Assembly (NCBI GenBank): GCA_963791945.1
Contig: CAWBUD010000002.1
Span: 744,001 to 808,000, forward strand
Source of the DNA: PALSA-1003 sp963791945
GTDB taxonomy: Bacteria; Pseudomonadota; Gammaproteobacteria; Burkholderiales; Casimicrobiaceae
Length of the DNA stretch: 64,000 bases
Direction of reading: 5' to 3'
The notes beneath the pieces are model-generated. The model was not told the origin of the DNA, did no database searches, and saw only the letters and a list, made by a program, of their open reading frames with translations. Shown here piece after piece: positions 9,096 through 17,716 of the stretch. The translations under genes were made by a program, and so were the position numbers. Positions within the stretch are counted from its first letter, which is position 1; the number at the start of each line of letters is the position of its first letter.

Positions 9096-10424
9096 TCAGC
9101 GACTCGCCGGCGGCTTCGCTCGCGTCAGGAGGCGGGCGCGAAAGCCCCGGCCTGTCAGGCACATCGCCCAGGTGAGCAGCGCAAACCACAGGGGTGGACG
9201 AATCGTCGAACGCCCGGCGAGCGCGCCTGCAATGATTCGCTCCGCGACCCTTGGGCGCGATGCGAAGAGCGCCCGGGTCAGCGGGGTCTGGCGCGTCATC
9301 CCTGAAGCAAACATTCCCGGTTCGACGATCGTGACGGTATAGCGCATGGTTCCAGGCGTCCGCAACTCCAGGTCAAGGCTCTCTCCCCAGATGCTCAACG
9401 CCGCTTTCGAAGCATTGTATCCGCCCGAGAAGTGCATGCCATGCCATCGGCCCATGCTCGAGATCAGTATCACACGAGTCGTGGAAGACAGCCCGGCGCG
9501 GGCCGAACCCTTCTCCGCCCGCGGCGGGGCGCTCGAATCGCGCCGATCGGTCGCGCCGTCCACAGGCGCCGCGTCAATGCGGGTCGGGGCATCCGCCGAT
9601 GCGCAGAGCCAGTCGATCAGCTCGGCCGCCGCGAAGAAGTTGACCTCGAAGGTTTCGCGCAGCTCCGGCAGAGACAGCACCGACTTGCCGTCGCGCTTGA
9701 TCCCGGCCGAAACGACAGCCATGGTCAGCGATTCGGGGGCTATGCGCGCACCCCGGAGCGCAGAGACGAGCGTTCCCGGCGTCGAAAGGTCTGCGGCCAG
9801 AAGCGTGACGCGAGCGCGAGCCGGAAGCTCCGCCTGCAACTTGTCGCGCGTTTCGCCGTTGCGCACGACGCCGACGACTTCGGCACCGCACTCGAGGCAG
9901 TGCAGCAGCAGGTCGCGTCCGAGGCCGCGATTGACTCCGGTGATCAGGACGCGCGCGCCGTCGAGACCGTGCGTCGTCGCTCGGAACGGCGCGCTGAGCG
10001 CATAGCCTGCCCATTGCCAAGCGAGCCAGGGGAGGCCGAGCGCTAAATTGCCGACGAAGCGGACGGCGAGCCCGAACAGAGAAGGCCACGCCGCACGTCC
10101 GAGAGGCGCAATGGCAAGCTCTCGATAGCCGCGCGCGTCGCATTCGTGAAGCGCGACGACGCCGTTGAGGATGTACCGCATCGGGTGGCCGGGAAGGAAC
10201 AGCTTCGTCATCGCGTCCAGGCGGCCGATCCTGAACCGCGTCAGCGGAGATACGGCCAGGTAGCGGGCAAACCCTGCGGGGCCCGGAGAACGGGCGGACG
10301 CATCGGCAAGATATCGCAAAAGACGGTCGTACAATCCCGGGTGCGGCGTCAGGCGCAGATAGGCGCATACGGCGCGATACTCTTCCGGCTCGATCTGCCA
10401 CAGCGGAACGAGAAGATCGGCCAT
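9096..10424 (-). CDS. SDR-family oxidoreductase with N-terminal extension
   Basis: Residues 1-150 form a Trp/Arg-rich extension with a hydrophobic stretch and no recognised fold. A short-chain dehydrogenase domain follows: GVNRGLGRD nucleotide loop, VSAGIKRDG, SSM and the catalytic YNASK. A Pro/Arg-rich insert sits before the active-site Ser (about residues 285-310). It ends with a hydrophobic, basic tail that may touch the membrane. It lies three bases after the GMC oxidoreductase and two before the deacetylase. The substrate is probably a sugar or lipid-linked intermediate, which is inference. Confidence 0.75.
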   Translation of the reverse strand: MADLLVPLWQIEPEEYRAVCAYLRLTPHPGLYDRLLRYLADASARSPGPAGFARYLAVSPLTRFRIGRLDAMTKLFLPGHPMRYILNGVVALHECDARGYRELAIAPLGRAAWPSLFGLAVRFVGNLALGLPWLAWQWAGYALSAPFRATTHGLDGARVLITGVNRGLGRDLLLHCLECGAEVVGVVRNGETRDKLQAELPARARVTLLAADLSTPGTLVSALRGARIAPESLTMAVVSAGIKRDGKSVLSLPELRETFEVNFFAAAELIDWLCASADAPTRIDAAPVDGATDRRDSSAPPRAEKGSARAGLSSTTRVILISSMGRWHGMHFSGGYNASKAALSIWGESLDLELRTPGTMRYTVTIVEPGMFASGMTRQTPLTRALFASRPRVAERIIAGALAGRSTIRPPLWFALLTWAMCLTGRGFRARLLTRAKPPASR

Positions 10425-10427
10425 GGG

Positions 10428-12035
10428 CTAGAGCGTGGCCGACGAGGCTACCCGCGTGGCATGCGCGGCGAGCGACACCGTGATCGACTTGCTGGGCAGC
10501 GAGGGAAACGCCGCGCCATCGGCGATATAGAGATTGGAGAACAAGTTGGATCGTCCACGGGCATCGCACCGTCGGGGACCGGGCCCCATGGGCACCGTGC
10601 CGGCGTAGTGAATCCCAGCGCCCGGCGGGGATCGCACGAGGCCACGGGTAACGCAGCCAAGCCTGTGCAGTGCAGAGCGCATCGTAGCCGCCGATCGGCG
10701 GATGAAGCTCTCCTTTTCATCGCTCTCCCTGTAACGAAGCTCTACTCTGGATGCGACCCCGTCCCCCCCGGGGAGGAGCTGCGCATGATTGCCGAGGCTG
10801 ATTCGGTCCGGGAAGAAGAGCGTCGCCACGCCGAGCGCTGATTTCATCGCAAAGAAGATCTGCGACGAAGTGCGCGTATCGAACGGCAGGCGCTCGATGA
10901 GCGGATGATAAAGCAGACTGTTGAGAAGCAGGATTTCCGCGTGAAGATAGCGGGGCCAGTGCGCAGAATCGTCGATCACGCCCGCGATGAGGCGGTTGAG
11001 CTGAAACACGCGCGGGTCAGCGGCACTGCCCAGGCTCGAGAGGGCGATGAACGGGATTCTGACGACGGTCGTATCCATGAGGCCTTCGGCGCGAGGGAGC
11101 GCCTCGTCGCTTTTGGCTGCGATCGTGCGCAGGAAGATCGCTCCGGTCTGCAACGCCCCGGCTGCGAGGAATACCACGTCGCACGATTCGTCGCGAACCT
11201 CTCCGGTGCCGGTGTCGAGATAGCGTATGCCTTCGATGCGATTGTCTTTCGGCCGGAGGCTCACCACGCGACGGCCGGACACGTAGCGAAACCTCCGGTG
11301 GGCCTCGCACTGCTTGAGCGTGCTCAGCCGCGGATTGTAGATCGACCCGCTCGGACAGCCCCACAGGCATCGGCCGCAATAGACGCAGCCTTCCGGTCGC
11401 GCCGAGTCGGTGATCACGGCAAGCCTCGCGCACCCGAATTTCACTCCCAATGCATCGAGCCGACGCTTCCTCCGCCGATAGGTATTCAGCAGCTTCTGAT
11501 CGCTCGACGAGAGACGTACTGCGGACTGCGAGGGATAGATGCCCTGCAGATGAGGCGTGAGATCGTCGTCGCTCGGGCCGGCGATGGGGATGCGTGCGGC
11601 GACGGCCCTGTACGCCGGCTCCATGTCGGAAAACGACACCGGCCATTCCGCGAGGTCGTTGTCGTCGAAGGCCAGAGCATTGGCGCCCCAGCCGTTGGCC
11701 AGGCCGCCCTTGGCGAACGAACCGTGCGCAAGGAAGGTGTCGGACACGAACTCGTCGAGTCCGTCCGCGGTCGACGACATGAAGCTGCGCGAAGGGGGAT
11801 AGCGAAGCAGCTCGGTGCTGGTCGGCGGTACGACAGCTTGGAGATCGGCTCCCAGGAAGTAGGTCACCGGGTCAGCCAGTCGATCCTTCAGCTCGTGAAA
11901 GGTCGGACCGGACTCCGGAAACGGCTCTTCCTCATGGCCGACGTCCCACAACTCTACGTCGAGGCCGCGCTCGAGCAGCGTCAGGGCGGCGTGCGAGCCC
12001 GAGACGCCGCTTCCCACGACTACGATCTTGGTCAC
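10428..12035 (-). CDS. GMC-family FAD oxidoreductase with Cys-rich insert
   Basis: The N-terminus has the FAD dinucleotide loop VVVGSGVSGSHAA (residues 5-17), and the C-terminus has HYAGTVPMG followed by NLYIADGAAFPSLPSKS, the GMC_oxred_C signature with its catalytic His. In the middle is CVYCGRCLWGCPSG, a CxxCxxCxxxC cluster typical of a [4Fe-4S] or structural site in a subset of these enzymes. It probably oxidises an alcohol of a sugar or polyol. It lies inside the polysaccharide operon, 26 bases after the small transporter gene. Confidence 0.8.
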   Translation of the reverse strand: MTKIVVVGSGVSGSHAALTLLERGLDVELWDVGHEEEPFPESGPTFHELKDRLADPVTYFLGADLQAVVPPTSTELLRYPPSRSFMSSTADGLDEFVSDTFLAHGSFAKGGLANGWGANALAFDDNDLAEWPVSFSDMEPAYRAVAARIPIAGPSDDDLTPHLQGIYPSQSAVRLSSSDQKLLNTYRRRKRRLDALGVKFGCARLAVITDSARPEGCVYCGRCLWGCPSGSIYNPRLSTLKQCEAHRRFRYVSGRRVVSLRPKDNRIEGIRYLDTGTGEVRDESCDVVFLAAGALQTGAIFLRTIAAKSDEALPRAEGLMDTTVVRIPFIALSSLGSAADPRVFQLNRLIAGVIDDSAHWPRYLHAEILLLNSLLYHPLIERLPFDTRTSSQIFFAMKSALGVATLFFPDRISLGNHAQLLPGGDGVASRVELRYRESDEKESFIRRSAATMRSALHRLGCVTRGLVRSPPGAGIHYAGTVPMGPGPRRCDARGRSNLFSNLYIADGAAFPSLPSKSITVSLAAHATRVASSATL

Positions 12036-12061
12036 GGAGCCCGCGGTGATGCCGCGCTATC

Positions 12062-12394
12062 TCAGGCGAGGATGAGGTAGATGGCGACGGCCCCCAAGGC
12101 GAGTCCCAGGACATGCCGCCCACCGACCGACTCGCCCATCAGGAGGCCGAGCAGCGTGATGACGACAATCTGGCCGACCGTCATGGCTGGGTAGATCTTG
12201 TTGAGCGCGAAGTACTTGAGAATCTGCGAGTACAGGAGAAACGAAAGCACGTAGGACAGCGCGCTCAAGCCGAAGAAAACGAGCCATGGAGGGGTTGTCA
12301 CTTCGAAGCCTGACGCCTTCTTCAGCAGGACCTGCGCGACCGCGGTCATCAGCACGCCGACGACCACGAGCAGTGAGAGTGACGACGCGGTCAT
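12062..12394 (-). CDS. Small four-helix DMT/EamA-like membrane protein
   Basis: The 110-residue product has four hydrophobic helices and reads like half an EamA transporter: VAQVLLKKASG in helix 1, LNKIYPAMTVGQIVVITLLG near the third, then GLALGAVAIYLIL. This is the size of SMR/ArnE-ArnF-type undecaprenyl-linked sugar flippases. ATG at 12394 has a GGAGAAGGA ribosome site directly upstream, so I reject the 44-residue extension. Operon position suggests flipping of a lipid-linked sugar, perhaps for the GtrB/GtrII pair; this is inference. Confidence 0.75.
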   Translation of the reverse strand: MTASSLSLLVVVGVLMTAVAQVLLKKASGFEVTTPPWLVFFGLSALSYVLSFLLYSQILKYFALNKIYPAMTVGQIVVITLLGLLMGESVGGRHVLGLALGAVAIYLILA

Positions 12395-12443
12395 TCCTTC
12401 TCCGATGGGTCCGATCGAGCGCTCGTCTCCGGCGACCGCCGCT

Positions 12444-14429
12444 TCAGGCGGTCGTTTCGCGTAACGCGGGGTGAAGCAATTGGGCTTGGCCGTGACCGAG
12501 CCGCATCCCCGGCGGCGAGAGCGCACTATACGCTCCGAGGTTGGCCGGCGGGAGATCGCCTACGATCCGGCTCAGATCGGCAAACCGAATGCCCTGGCGG
12601 ACGAGAAATGCGACATACGAATGCCTGACGCAATCGGCATTGACTTGAGCGGGCTCCTCGATGCCGGCATCGTGCGCAGCACACAGGATCTGCGCGTCGA
12701 TGCTGTCCCGCGTGGCTGGATGGCCGAGCGAGCCGATGACCGGCTCGGCCTCGTTCCTTCCACCCTCGCTCGGCAGCAGTTGCAGCAAGGGCGCGCCCAC
12801 CGCGATATCGCGGCGAAACTCCCGCCCGACATGAATCACGCCGCGTGCCGAATCGAAGTCGCCCCAGCGCAGCGCAAGCACCTCGTCGACATCCAGTCCG
12901 GAGAGAAGGAGCAGGATGGCGAGCCGCGGCTCGTCTTCCGCCGCGCGCACAAGCGCCGCCACTTCGTCCTGGCGCAATTCGCGCGGGAATCGGGGCTGCC
13001 TCGGCAGAAGAGCGGGCTCGGCGCCGCCCAGCCTTGCCGCGTGCTCGCCGCGCTCCGCGAGAGCCTGCAGCTGCGGACCCTCGTAGCGCAACGCTCCCTG
13101 CTGCGGCTGGATCAGGACCACGGACGGCTGCGGATCGGGGCGGTTGAAGAGCTCCACCAGCCACATGGCCAGCAGCGCGAGCACGAGCGAGCCTGCCACC
13201 GAGATCGCCGTATCACGCCAGTAAAGCGGTCGCCAAGGCTGTTCCGGCGTGGTGCCTGCTTCGACAACCCGAAGCGACGGCATTCGCTCGCGTTCGCTCG
13301 CGTCGAGCTTGGCTCGGCGCTGAATGGCATCGCGGTAAGCCTTCTCCAGGTCGTCGAGCTCGCTTTGCAAAGCCTTGTATTCGTTGAACCGGGTGGTGAA
13401 TTGGGCAACTTCCTGACGACCGCCTGCCATCTGCTCGCGCAGGCGGGTCGCCGTCGCCTGTGCGGCCGCGAGCTCCTCCCGCGCCTCGAGGAGCGCTGTC
13501 TGCCGGCTCGTGACGCGCTGCTCGCTGAGCTGGCGCTCGAGCTCGGCAAGACGCGCCCGCTGCGCGACGACCTTGGGATCCTTGGCCATGTACTCCGGCG
13601 TGAATCCGCGCTCCTGGTCACGCAACTCTTCGCGCAGTTGCGAGACGCGCTGCTCCAGACTGGCGACGGTGGGATCGTCTTTGGACCGGACGACCGGCGC
13701 GCCCGACGCGGCCGATCCGCTCAATGCGTGCAGCTTGCCCTCGGCGGCGGCGACCTTGTCATTGGCGGCACTGAGCGAAGTGGTGAGGTTGCGCACGCGC
13801 CCCAGCACCTCGTTCTCATCGCGCTCCAGGGAGACGATGTTGTTGCGCAGGCGGAAGTCCTCGACGGTGCTGCGTTTGGTCGCGACGGTGTGCTCGAGCT
13901 TCATCACCTCGTCGTCCGCCTGCGCCATGGCGATGCCGGTCGAATTGCGATACGACTCCGCGAGCCGGCTCTGGTAGACCTCGGTGACGGTGTTGACGAG
14001 CGGCGCGAGCAGCGTCGCTCGTCCGCCGGTCGCCACCAGCTCGACCACGTGCGTGTCCGCCACCGGCAGGGCTTGGAGATGCGTCTCCATGCCGCCGACC
14101 GCGTCGGCTCCGAAGGCCGACAGGTCTTCGCCCGCGCTTTGCAGACGCGCCGCGACCTCCTCGAGGACCGGCCGGCTCACCAGCACCTGGACCTCGGTCA
14201 GGAAAGGACGCTTCGGTTCGCCCGATCCCGACGCGTTGCTCGCTTGGGAAGCGGAGGCGCCGGATCCGAGGCCGGGCGTTATCTCCAATCGTGCGACGGC
14301 GCGGTATTCCGCCGGACGCAGCCAGGTGTAAGCAAGGCTCACGCCCAGGGCGACACTGAGCGTGCCCAGGAAGACGAGCAGCCGTCGCCGATTATGCTGT
14401 CCTGCAAGCTGCATGAATTCTGCTCGCAC
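12444..14429 (-). CDS. Wzz/GumC-type chain-length protein fused to a tyrosine-recombinase-like domain
   Basis: Residues 17-35 are helix 1, 160-380 a long coiled coil, PEQPWRP (395-401) the Pro motif, and 408-427 helix 2: a standard polysaccharide co-polymerase. After helix 2, where such proteins normally end or carry a BY-kinase, residues 481-636 look like a phage-integrase catalytic fold: LLLLSGLDVDEVLALRWGDF, then VRHSYVAFLVRQGIRFADLS and a terminal AYSAL. The first catalytic Arg (GLR) is Asp513, the first box-II His is Asp599, the second His-site (LGH) is Gly-Asp, while Arg602 and Tyr634 remain. So it is probably not a recombinase but a cytoplasmic regulatory or DNA-contacting module. GTG at 14429 or ATG at 14414 could start it. 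Confidence 0.8.
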   Translation of the reverse strand: MRAEFMQLAGQHNRRRLLVFLGTLSVALGVSLAYTWLRPAEYRAVARLEITPGLGSGASASQASNASGSGEPKRPFLTEVQVLVSRPVLEEVAARLQSAGEDLSAFGADAVGGMETHLQALPVADTHVVELVATGGRATLLAPLVNTVTEVYQSRLAESYRNSTGIAMAQADDEVMKLEHTVATKRSTVEDFRLRNNIVSLERDENEVLGRVRNLTTSLSAANDKVAAAEGKLHALSGSAASGAPVVRSKDDPTVASLEQRVSQLREELRDQERGFTPEYMAKDPKVVAQRARLAELERQLSEQRVTSRQTALLEAREELAAAQATATRLREQMAGGRQEVAQFTTRFNEYKALQSELDDLEKAYRDAIQRRAKLDASERERMPSLRVVEAGTTPEQPWRPLYWRDTAISVAGSLVLALLAMWLVELFNRPDPQPSVVLIQPQQGALRYEGPQLQALAERGEHAARLGGAEPALLPRQPRFPRELRQDEVAALVRAAEDEPRLAILLLLSGLDVDEVLALRWGDFDSARGVIHVGREFRRDIAVGAPLLQLLPSEGGRNEAEPVIGSLGHPATRDSIDAQILCAAHDAGIEEPAQVNADCVRHSYVAFLVRQGIRFADLSRIVGDLPPANLGAYSALSPPGMRLGHGQAQLLHPALRETTA

Positions 14430-14440
14430 GGGCTTCCAGT

Positions 14441-15277
14441 CTATTCTGCATCAGGGCGCAAGAGAACATCACGCCCGCCTGGAAGCGGACGCCAATCTCG
14501 TCCAGGACGCAACCGCCCCTCCGATATTAACCGAGGTATCGCGAGCTTGTGGCGAAAGGCCTCCATGCGCGCGAAGTCACGCAGGCGAAAGAACCATGGG
14601 TACTTGCGCAGGAAGCGCAGCCGCAGGGAGTGGGGCGGAACGGACTTCGTCGATGTGTAAGATGTCAAGCTCTCCTCGCCAACCCACGCCAGTTTCGGCG
14701 AAACGACGGCACGAAAGCGTGGCGCGTAGGGAAGATGCTTGTACAGATCGATCGGTCTGGCGATCGGATAAGCATGTGCCAGACGCTTTCTCGCGCCTTC
14801 AAGCGTGATGAAGTAGGAATGCAGAGTCTGCGGTCCAGACGAGAGCTCATAAGCGACTACGCCGTCGGCCAGGACGATCGCGGAATCCGCGTCGTAGAAA
14901 ACGGGTCCCTGATCATTGTGCGGATCGCTATCGAGAAAGCAATAGTCGAAATCGAGGGAGGCGAAATCGCTCGCGAGCAACGATCTTGCACGTGGATCAA
15001 GTCGCGCATCGTCTTCCAGAATGAGGGCAACCGATGTCCCACGCGAGACGATCGCCTCGTATACGTGAACGTGGGACATGTAACATCCGATCGCTCCGCG
15101 ATGGACAGCGTAGCCTGGCGCGAGGCGCGCTGCGATATCGGCATCAGTCAGCTTCGTTCCATCGAACGCATCTACCAATTCGTACTGGATTCCGAGATGG
15201 CCGAGATGTCTGCAAATGGCCGCTCGACGGTCGGCGGCGCGCGCCAGACTGATCACAAATACCGGAATAGCTTGCAT
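14441..15277 (-). CDS. Glycosyltransferase family 25 protein
   Basis: A 278-residue LPS-type GT25 enzyme. It opens with VFVISLARAADRRAA, then GAIGCYMSHVHVYEAI and the acidic donor motif ALILEDDARL (near residue 85). Family members move galactose or glucose onto LPS or exopolysaccharide precursors in the cytoplasm. The gene lies 11 bases upstream of the chain-length gene in the same operon. The sugar cannot be predicted. Confidence 0.85.
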   Translation of the reverse strand: MQAIPVFVISLARAADRRAAICRHLGHLGIQYELVDAFDGTKLTDADIAARLAPGYAVHRGAIGCYMSHVHVYEAIVSRGTSVALILEDDARLDPRARSLLASDFASLDFDYCFLDSDPHNDQGPVFYDADSAIVLADGVVAYELSSGPQTLHSYFITLEGARKRLAHAYPIARPIDLYKHLPYAPRFRAVVSPKLAWVGEESLTSYTSTKSVPPHSLRLRFLRKYPWFFRLRDFARMEAFRHKLAIPRLISEGRLRPGRDWRPLPGGRDVLLRPDAE

Positions 15278-15366
15278 GTGAGCATATGCGCGATGTATGC
15301 ACTAACCGTGGGCTGGCGTGGTCGTCGTTGCGGCGGCCGTACCGCCCTGCCGGCTGGACGGAAATT

Positions 15367-17565
15367 CTACGCGCCCGGTCCCCTGATTTCGTAACGGTGG
15401 GTGTCGGTAGGCGACAAGAGTTCTATCTCGGCCTCATTGTGGTCGCGCTCGAACCACCAGCGGGTCGTGCGACCGGGGGTTGCTATCTCACAACCCACCC
15501 GTGTCCCCGACTCGAGCAGGCGAACCTGGGGCGTTGTGCGGAAGTGCTTTCCCGCCGGTAACAGGACGACGAGGAAAAGGTCGTCCTTCGCATCGCGAGG
15601 AGGACTGACCTCGATGCGCCATGCTCCCGGCTCGGCCTGTTCGGGGCCGGGTTTGCGGTTCACTTCATCGGTCTTGCCGCCCTCGTTGTAGTTGCGGTCG
15701 TCGACAAAGAACTCGAATCCCTGGCCGCCTAAGGGGTTGATGACGGCGTCCTTGGGCAGCAGGACCATGCCTTGCAACGTGCCGCCGCTGCGTCCGGAAC
15801 GGTCCTGTGGCATCACGGCAACGTTGAATCCGCCTGAGGAGACGGTCGGCTCGTCGATCGTGTGCAGGAGCCAGCGCTTGCGAAGCGAAGCCTTGCTGGC
15901 TGTAACGTGGTCGAAGATGACAACTATGTCATCGATCCGGTCGTAGCCGAAGATCCGCCAGAACCGCTCGACTCGCCGCGTCCGCGCCGAGAAGCTGCCG
16001 TCGCCGGAGCGCGAATTCGTATACGCCGGCGTGATGTCGGCGGCGACGGCGGCGAATCCGCCCTGGTCGAGGAGCGGTCCCACCTGTCCTGTGTGATAGA
16101 TATCGCGCTTCGCTTCCCATTCCGCGCGATCGAGCGGCGCGGCCTCGACGCCCCAGCCCGAGCCGATCCGGCGTTGTCCTCCGTCGTTGGCGATCGGCCG
16201 CGGCTTGTCCTTGCCCGGGGCGGGCACGGTATCGTCCGGATCGGTGACGGTGACGACGTTGTGCGCGATCGTCTGATAGTCGTAATTCATATGATGGTCC
16301 GAGCCGTACACCGGTCCGTAACGGCCGCTGTCGATCGCGAGCGCCCCGCCCTTGTAGATGGTGAACGCGCCCTGATCGAGATGCGAATGCGACCAGTAAT
16401 TGTCGCCGGCCTTGAAGGTCACGTAGGTCGCGTCGGGAGACCAGTCGCTGCGGGCGACGAGCATCCCGATGCCGTCGAAAAGCCGCGCCAACGGCAGGCG
16501 GTCGATCGTCGCAGGATCGTTGAGCGAGTTATCGGTGAGCGGCCCCCAGGGCCAGCCCGATGGGACGGCGTCGTGTTGTGGCGGGTGCAGGCTGTACGCC
16601 GGCGCGTGGCGAAACTCGAGCGCCAACGGAATGGTATCGGGCACCGGCTTGTCGAAATATCCCCCGTCGCCCCAGCGGAAGTCGGTGCCGTCGGGACGCC
16701 GGCGGTACACAAGAAAATCGAGGAACCCGCGGATGCCCGGCTCGCTCGCGAACAGATCTTCGCCGGTGGCGCTCCGCCACATCGCGGGCAGCTCGTAGAT
16801 CGCCTGTCCGATCCCCACGGCCACGTATTCGCCTCCCTCGTGCCAGCCGCCGTTGCGGCCCATGATCTGCCGCCACACGGGCAGCACCCGGTTCTTCCAC
16901 AGATCGAACGTGAAGCGCATGGCCGGATCGCCGCGCGGATCGTCGCCGTAAAGAGCGAGACTGCATGCCATCAGCGCCTGCAGAGGGGCGTTGTAGAGAA
17001 TCACGTTGTACGGCGAAAGCCGATCCTTGCGGATGTAGGCGATGAGGTAGTCGCAGCCGTCGGCGAGCTTCGCCGCGAGCTCTGCGCGCTGGCGCTCGCT
17101 CCATTGGTCGTAGAGCCAGTCGTAGGCGACCGCGAGCGGCTTGACCTGCTCGTGGCCGCGTCCGGTTGGCGTGAGTTCCATCAGACGACCGTGCAGCACG
17201 GTCAGGTCGACGCTGCCCGGCTCGATCAGCGCCTGCAAGGTCGCATCGCGAATGTCTCCGCGTCCGCCGTCCGCGCGGCTTCGGACACGCTCGAGCAACG
17301 CGGGATTGCGCGCAGTGATCGCGGTCAGGTCAGCGCGGCTCGGGCTCGGGAGCCGCGGGTGCGCGTGCTTGAATCCCGGCAGTGTGACCGGTGGCAAATC
17401 GGCGGGTGCGGGCAGCTGCGGCAGCCTCCGCTCGTCGAGGAAACGCTCCGACGGCTGGACGGCGATCACGCCCCCGATCAGCGCGGCGAGGGCGACGAAA
17501 ACACCCAGCGCGAGCATGCGGCCACCGAAGTGCTTGTCTTTCGAAAACGATACGCGCCGCCACAT
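15367..17565 (-). CDS. Heparinase II/III-like polysaccharide lyase, membrane-anchored or secreted
   Basis: The N-terminus has one hydrophobic helix after a basic start (about residues 17-35; MLALG at residue 17 is an alternative start). An alpha-toroid-like region follows (WLYDQW, YNVILYNAPLQALMACSLALYG). The heparinase II/III beta-sandwich core comes next, with SHSHLDQGAFTIYKGG (a His-containing catalytic loop) and DYQTIAHNVVTV. The length (732) is normal. It would trim or degrade a uronic-acid-containing polymer outside the cytoplasm, as lyases in exopolysaccharide operons do. It is the first gene of the minus-strand operon. Confidence 0.85.
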   Translation of the reverse strand: MWRRVSFSKDKHFGGRMLALGVFVALAALIGGVIAVQPSERFLDERRLPQLPAPADLPPVTLPGFKHAHPRLPSPSRADLTAITARNPALLERVRSRADGGRGDIRDATLQALIEPGSVDLTVLHGRLMELTPTGRGHEQVKPLAVAYDWLYDQWSERQRAELAAKLADGCDYLIAYIRKDRLSPYNVILYNAPLQALMACSLALYGDDPRGDPAMRFTFDLWKNRVLPVWRQIMGRNGGWHEGGEYVAVGIGQAIYELPAMWRSATGEDLFASEPGIRGFLDFLVYRRRPDGTDFRWGDGGYFDKPVPDTIPLALEFRHAPAYSLHPPQHDAVPSGWPWGPLTDNSLNDPATIDRLPLARLFDGIGMLVARSDWSPDATYVTFKAGDNYWSHSHLDQGAFTIYKGGALAIDSGRYGPVYGSDHHMNYDYQTIAHNVVTVTDPDDTVPAPGKDKPRPIANDGGQRRIGSGWGVEAAPLDRAEWEAKRDIYHTGQVGPLLDQGGFAAVAADITPAYTNSRSGDGSFSARTRRVERFWRIFGYDRIDDIVVIFDHVTASKASLRKRWLLHTIDEPTVSSGGFNVAVMPQDRSGRSGGTLQGMVLLPKDAVINPLGGQGFEFFVDDRNYNEGGKTDEVNRKPGPEQAEPGAWRIEVSPPRDAKDDLFLVVLLPAGKHFRTTPQVRLLESGTRVGCEIATPGRTTRWWFERDHNEAEIELLSPTDTHRYEIRGPGA

Positions 17566-17716
17566 GTAGACTACTCAATAACACAGAGCGACCGCGTGTC
17601 AACCCGTGCGATGGGGCCTAGGGATCTGCGACGGCGGCTCGAACGAAACCGGGCTAACATGCGGCTCCGAATCGAGCGGAGCTGACCGTGGCAGCCGGCC
17701 TGCGGCATCCCGAAGC

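Noticed and set aside
12522..12989. An active site-specific recombinase gene
   Set aside because: The domain is fused in frame to a membrane protein and lacks the first Arg and both His of the catalytic set.
12471..14660. A 729-codon plus-strand frame
   Set aside because: It is the antisense of the Wzz-fusion gene, rich in Arg and Gln with no domain; GC-rich third positions keep such shadow frames open.
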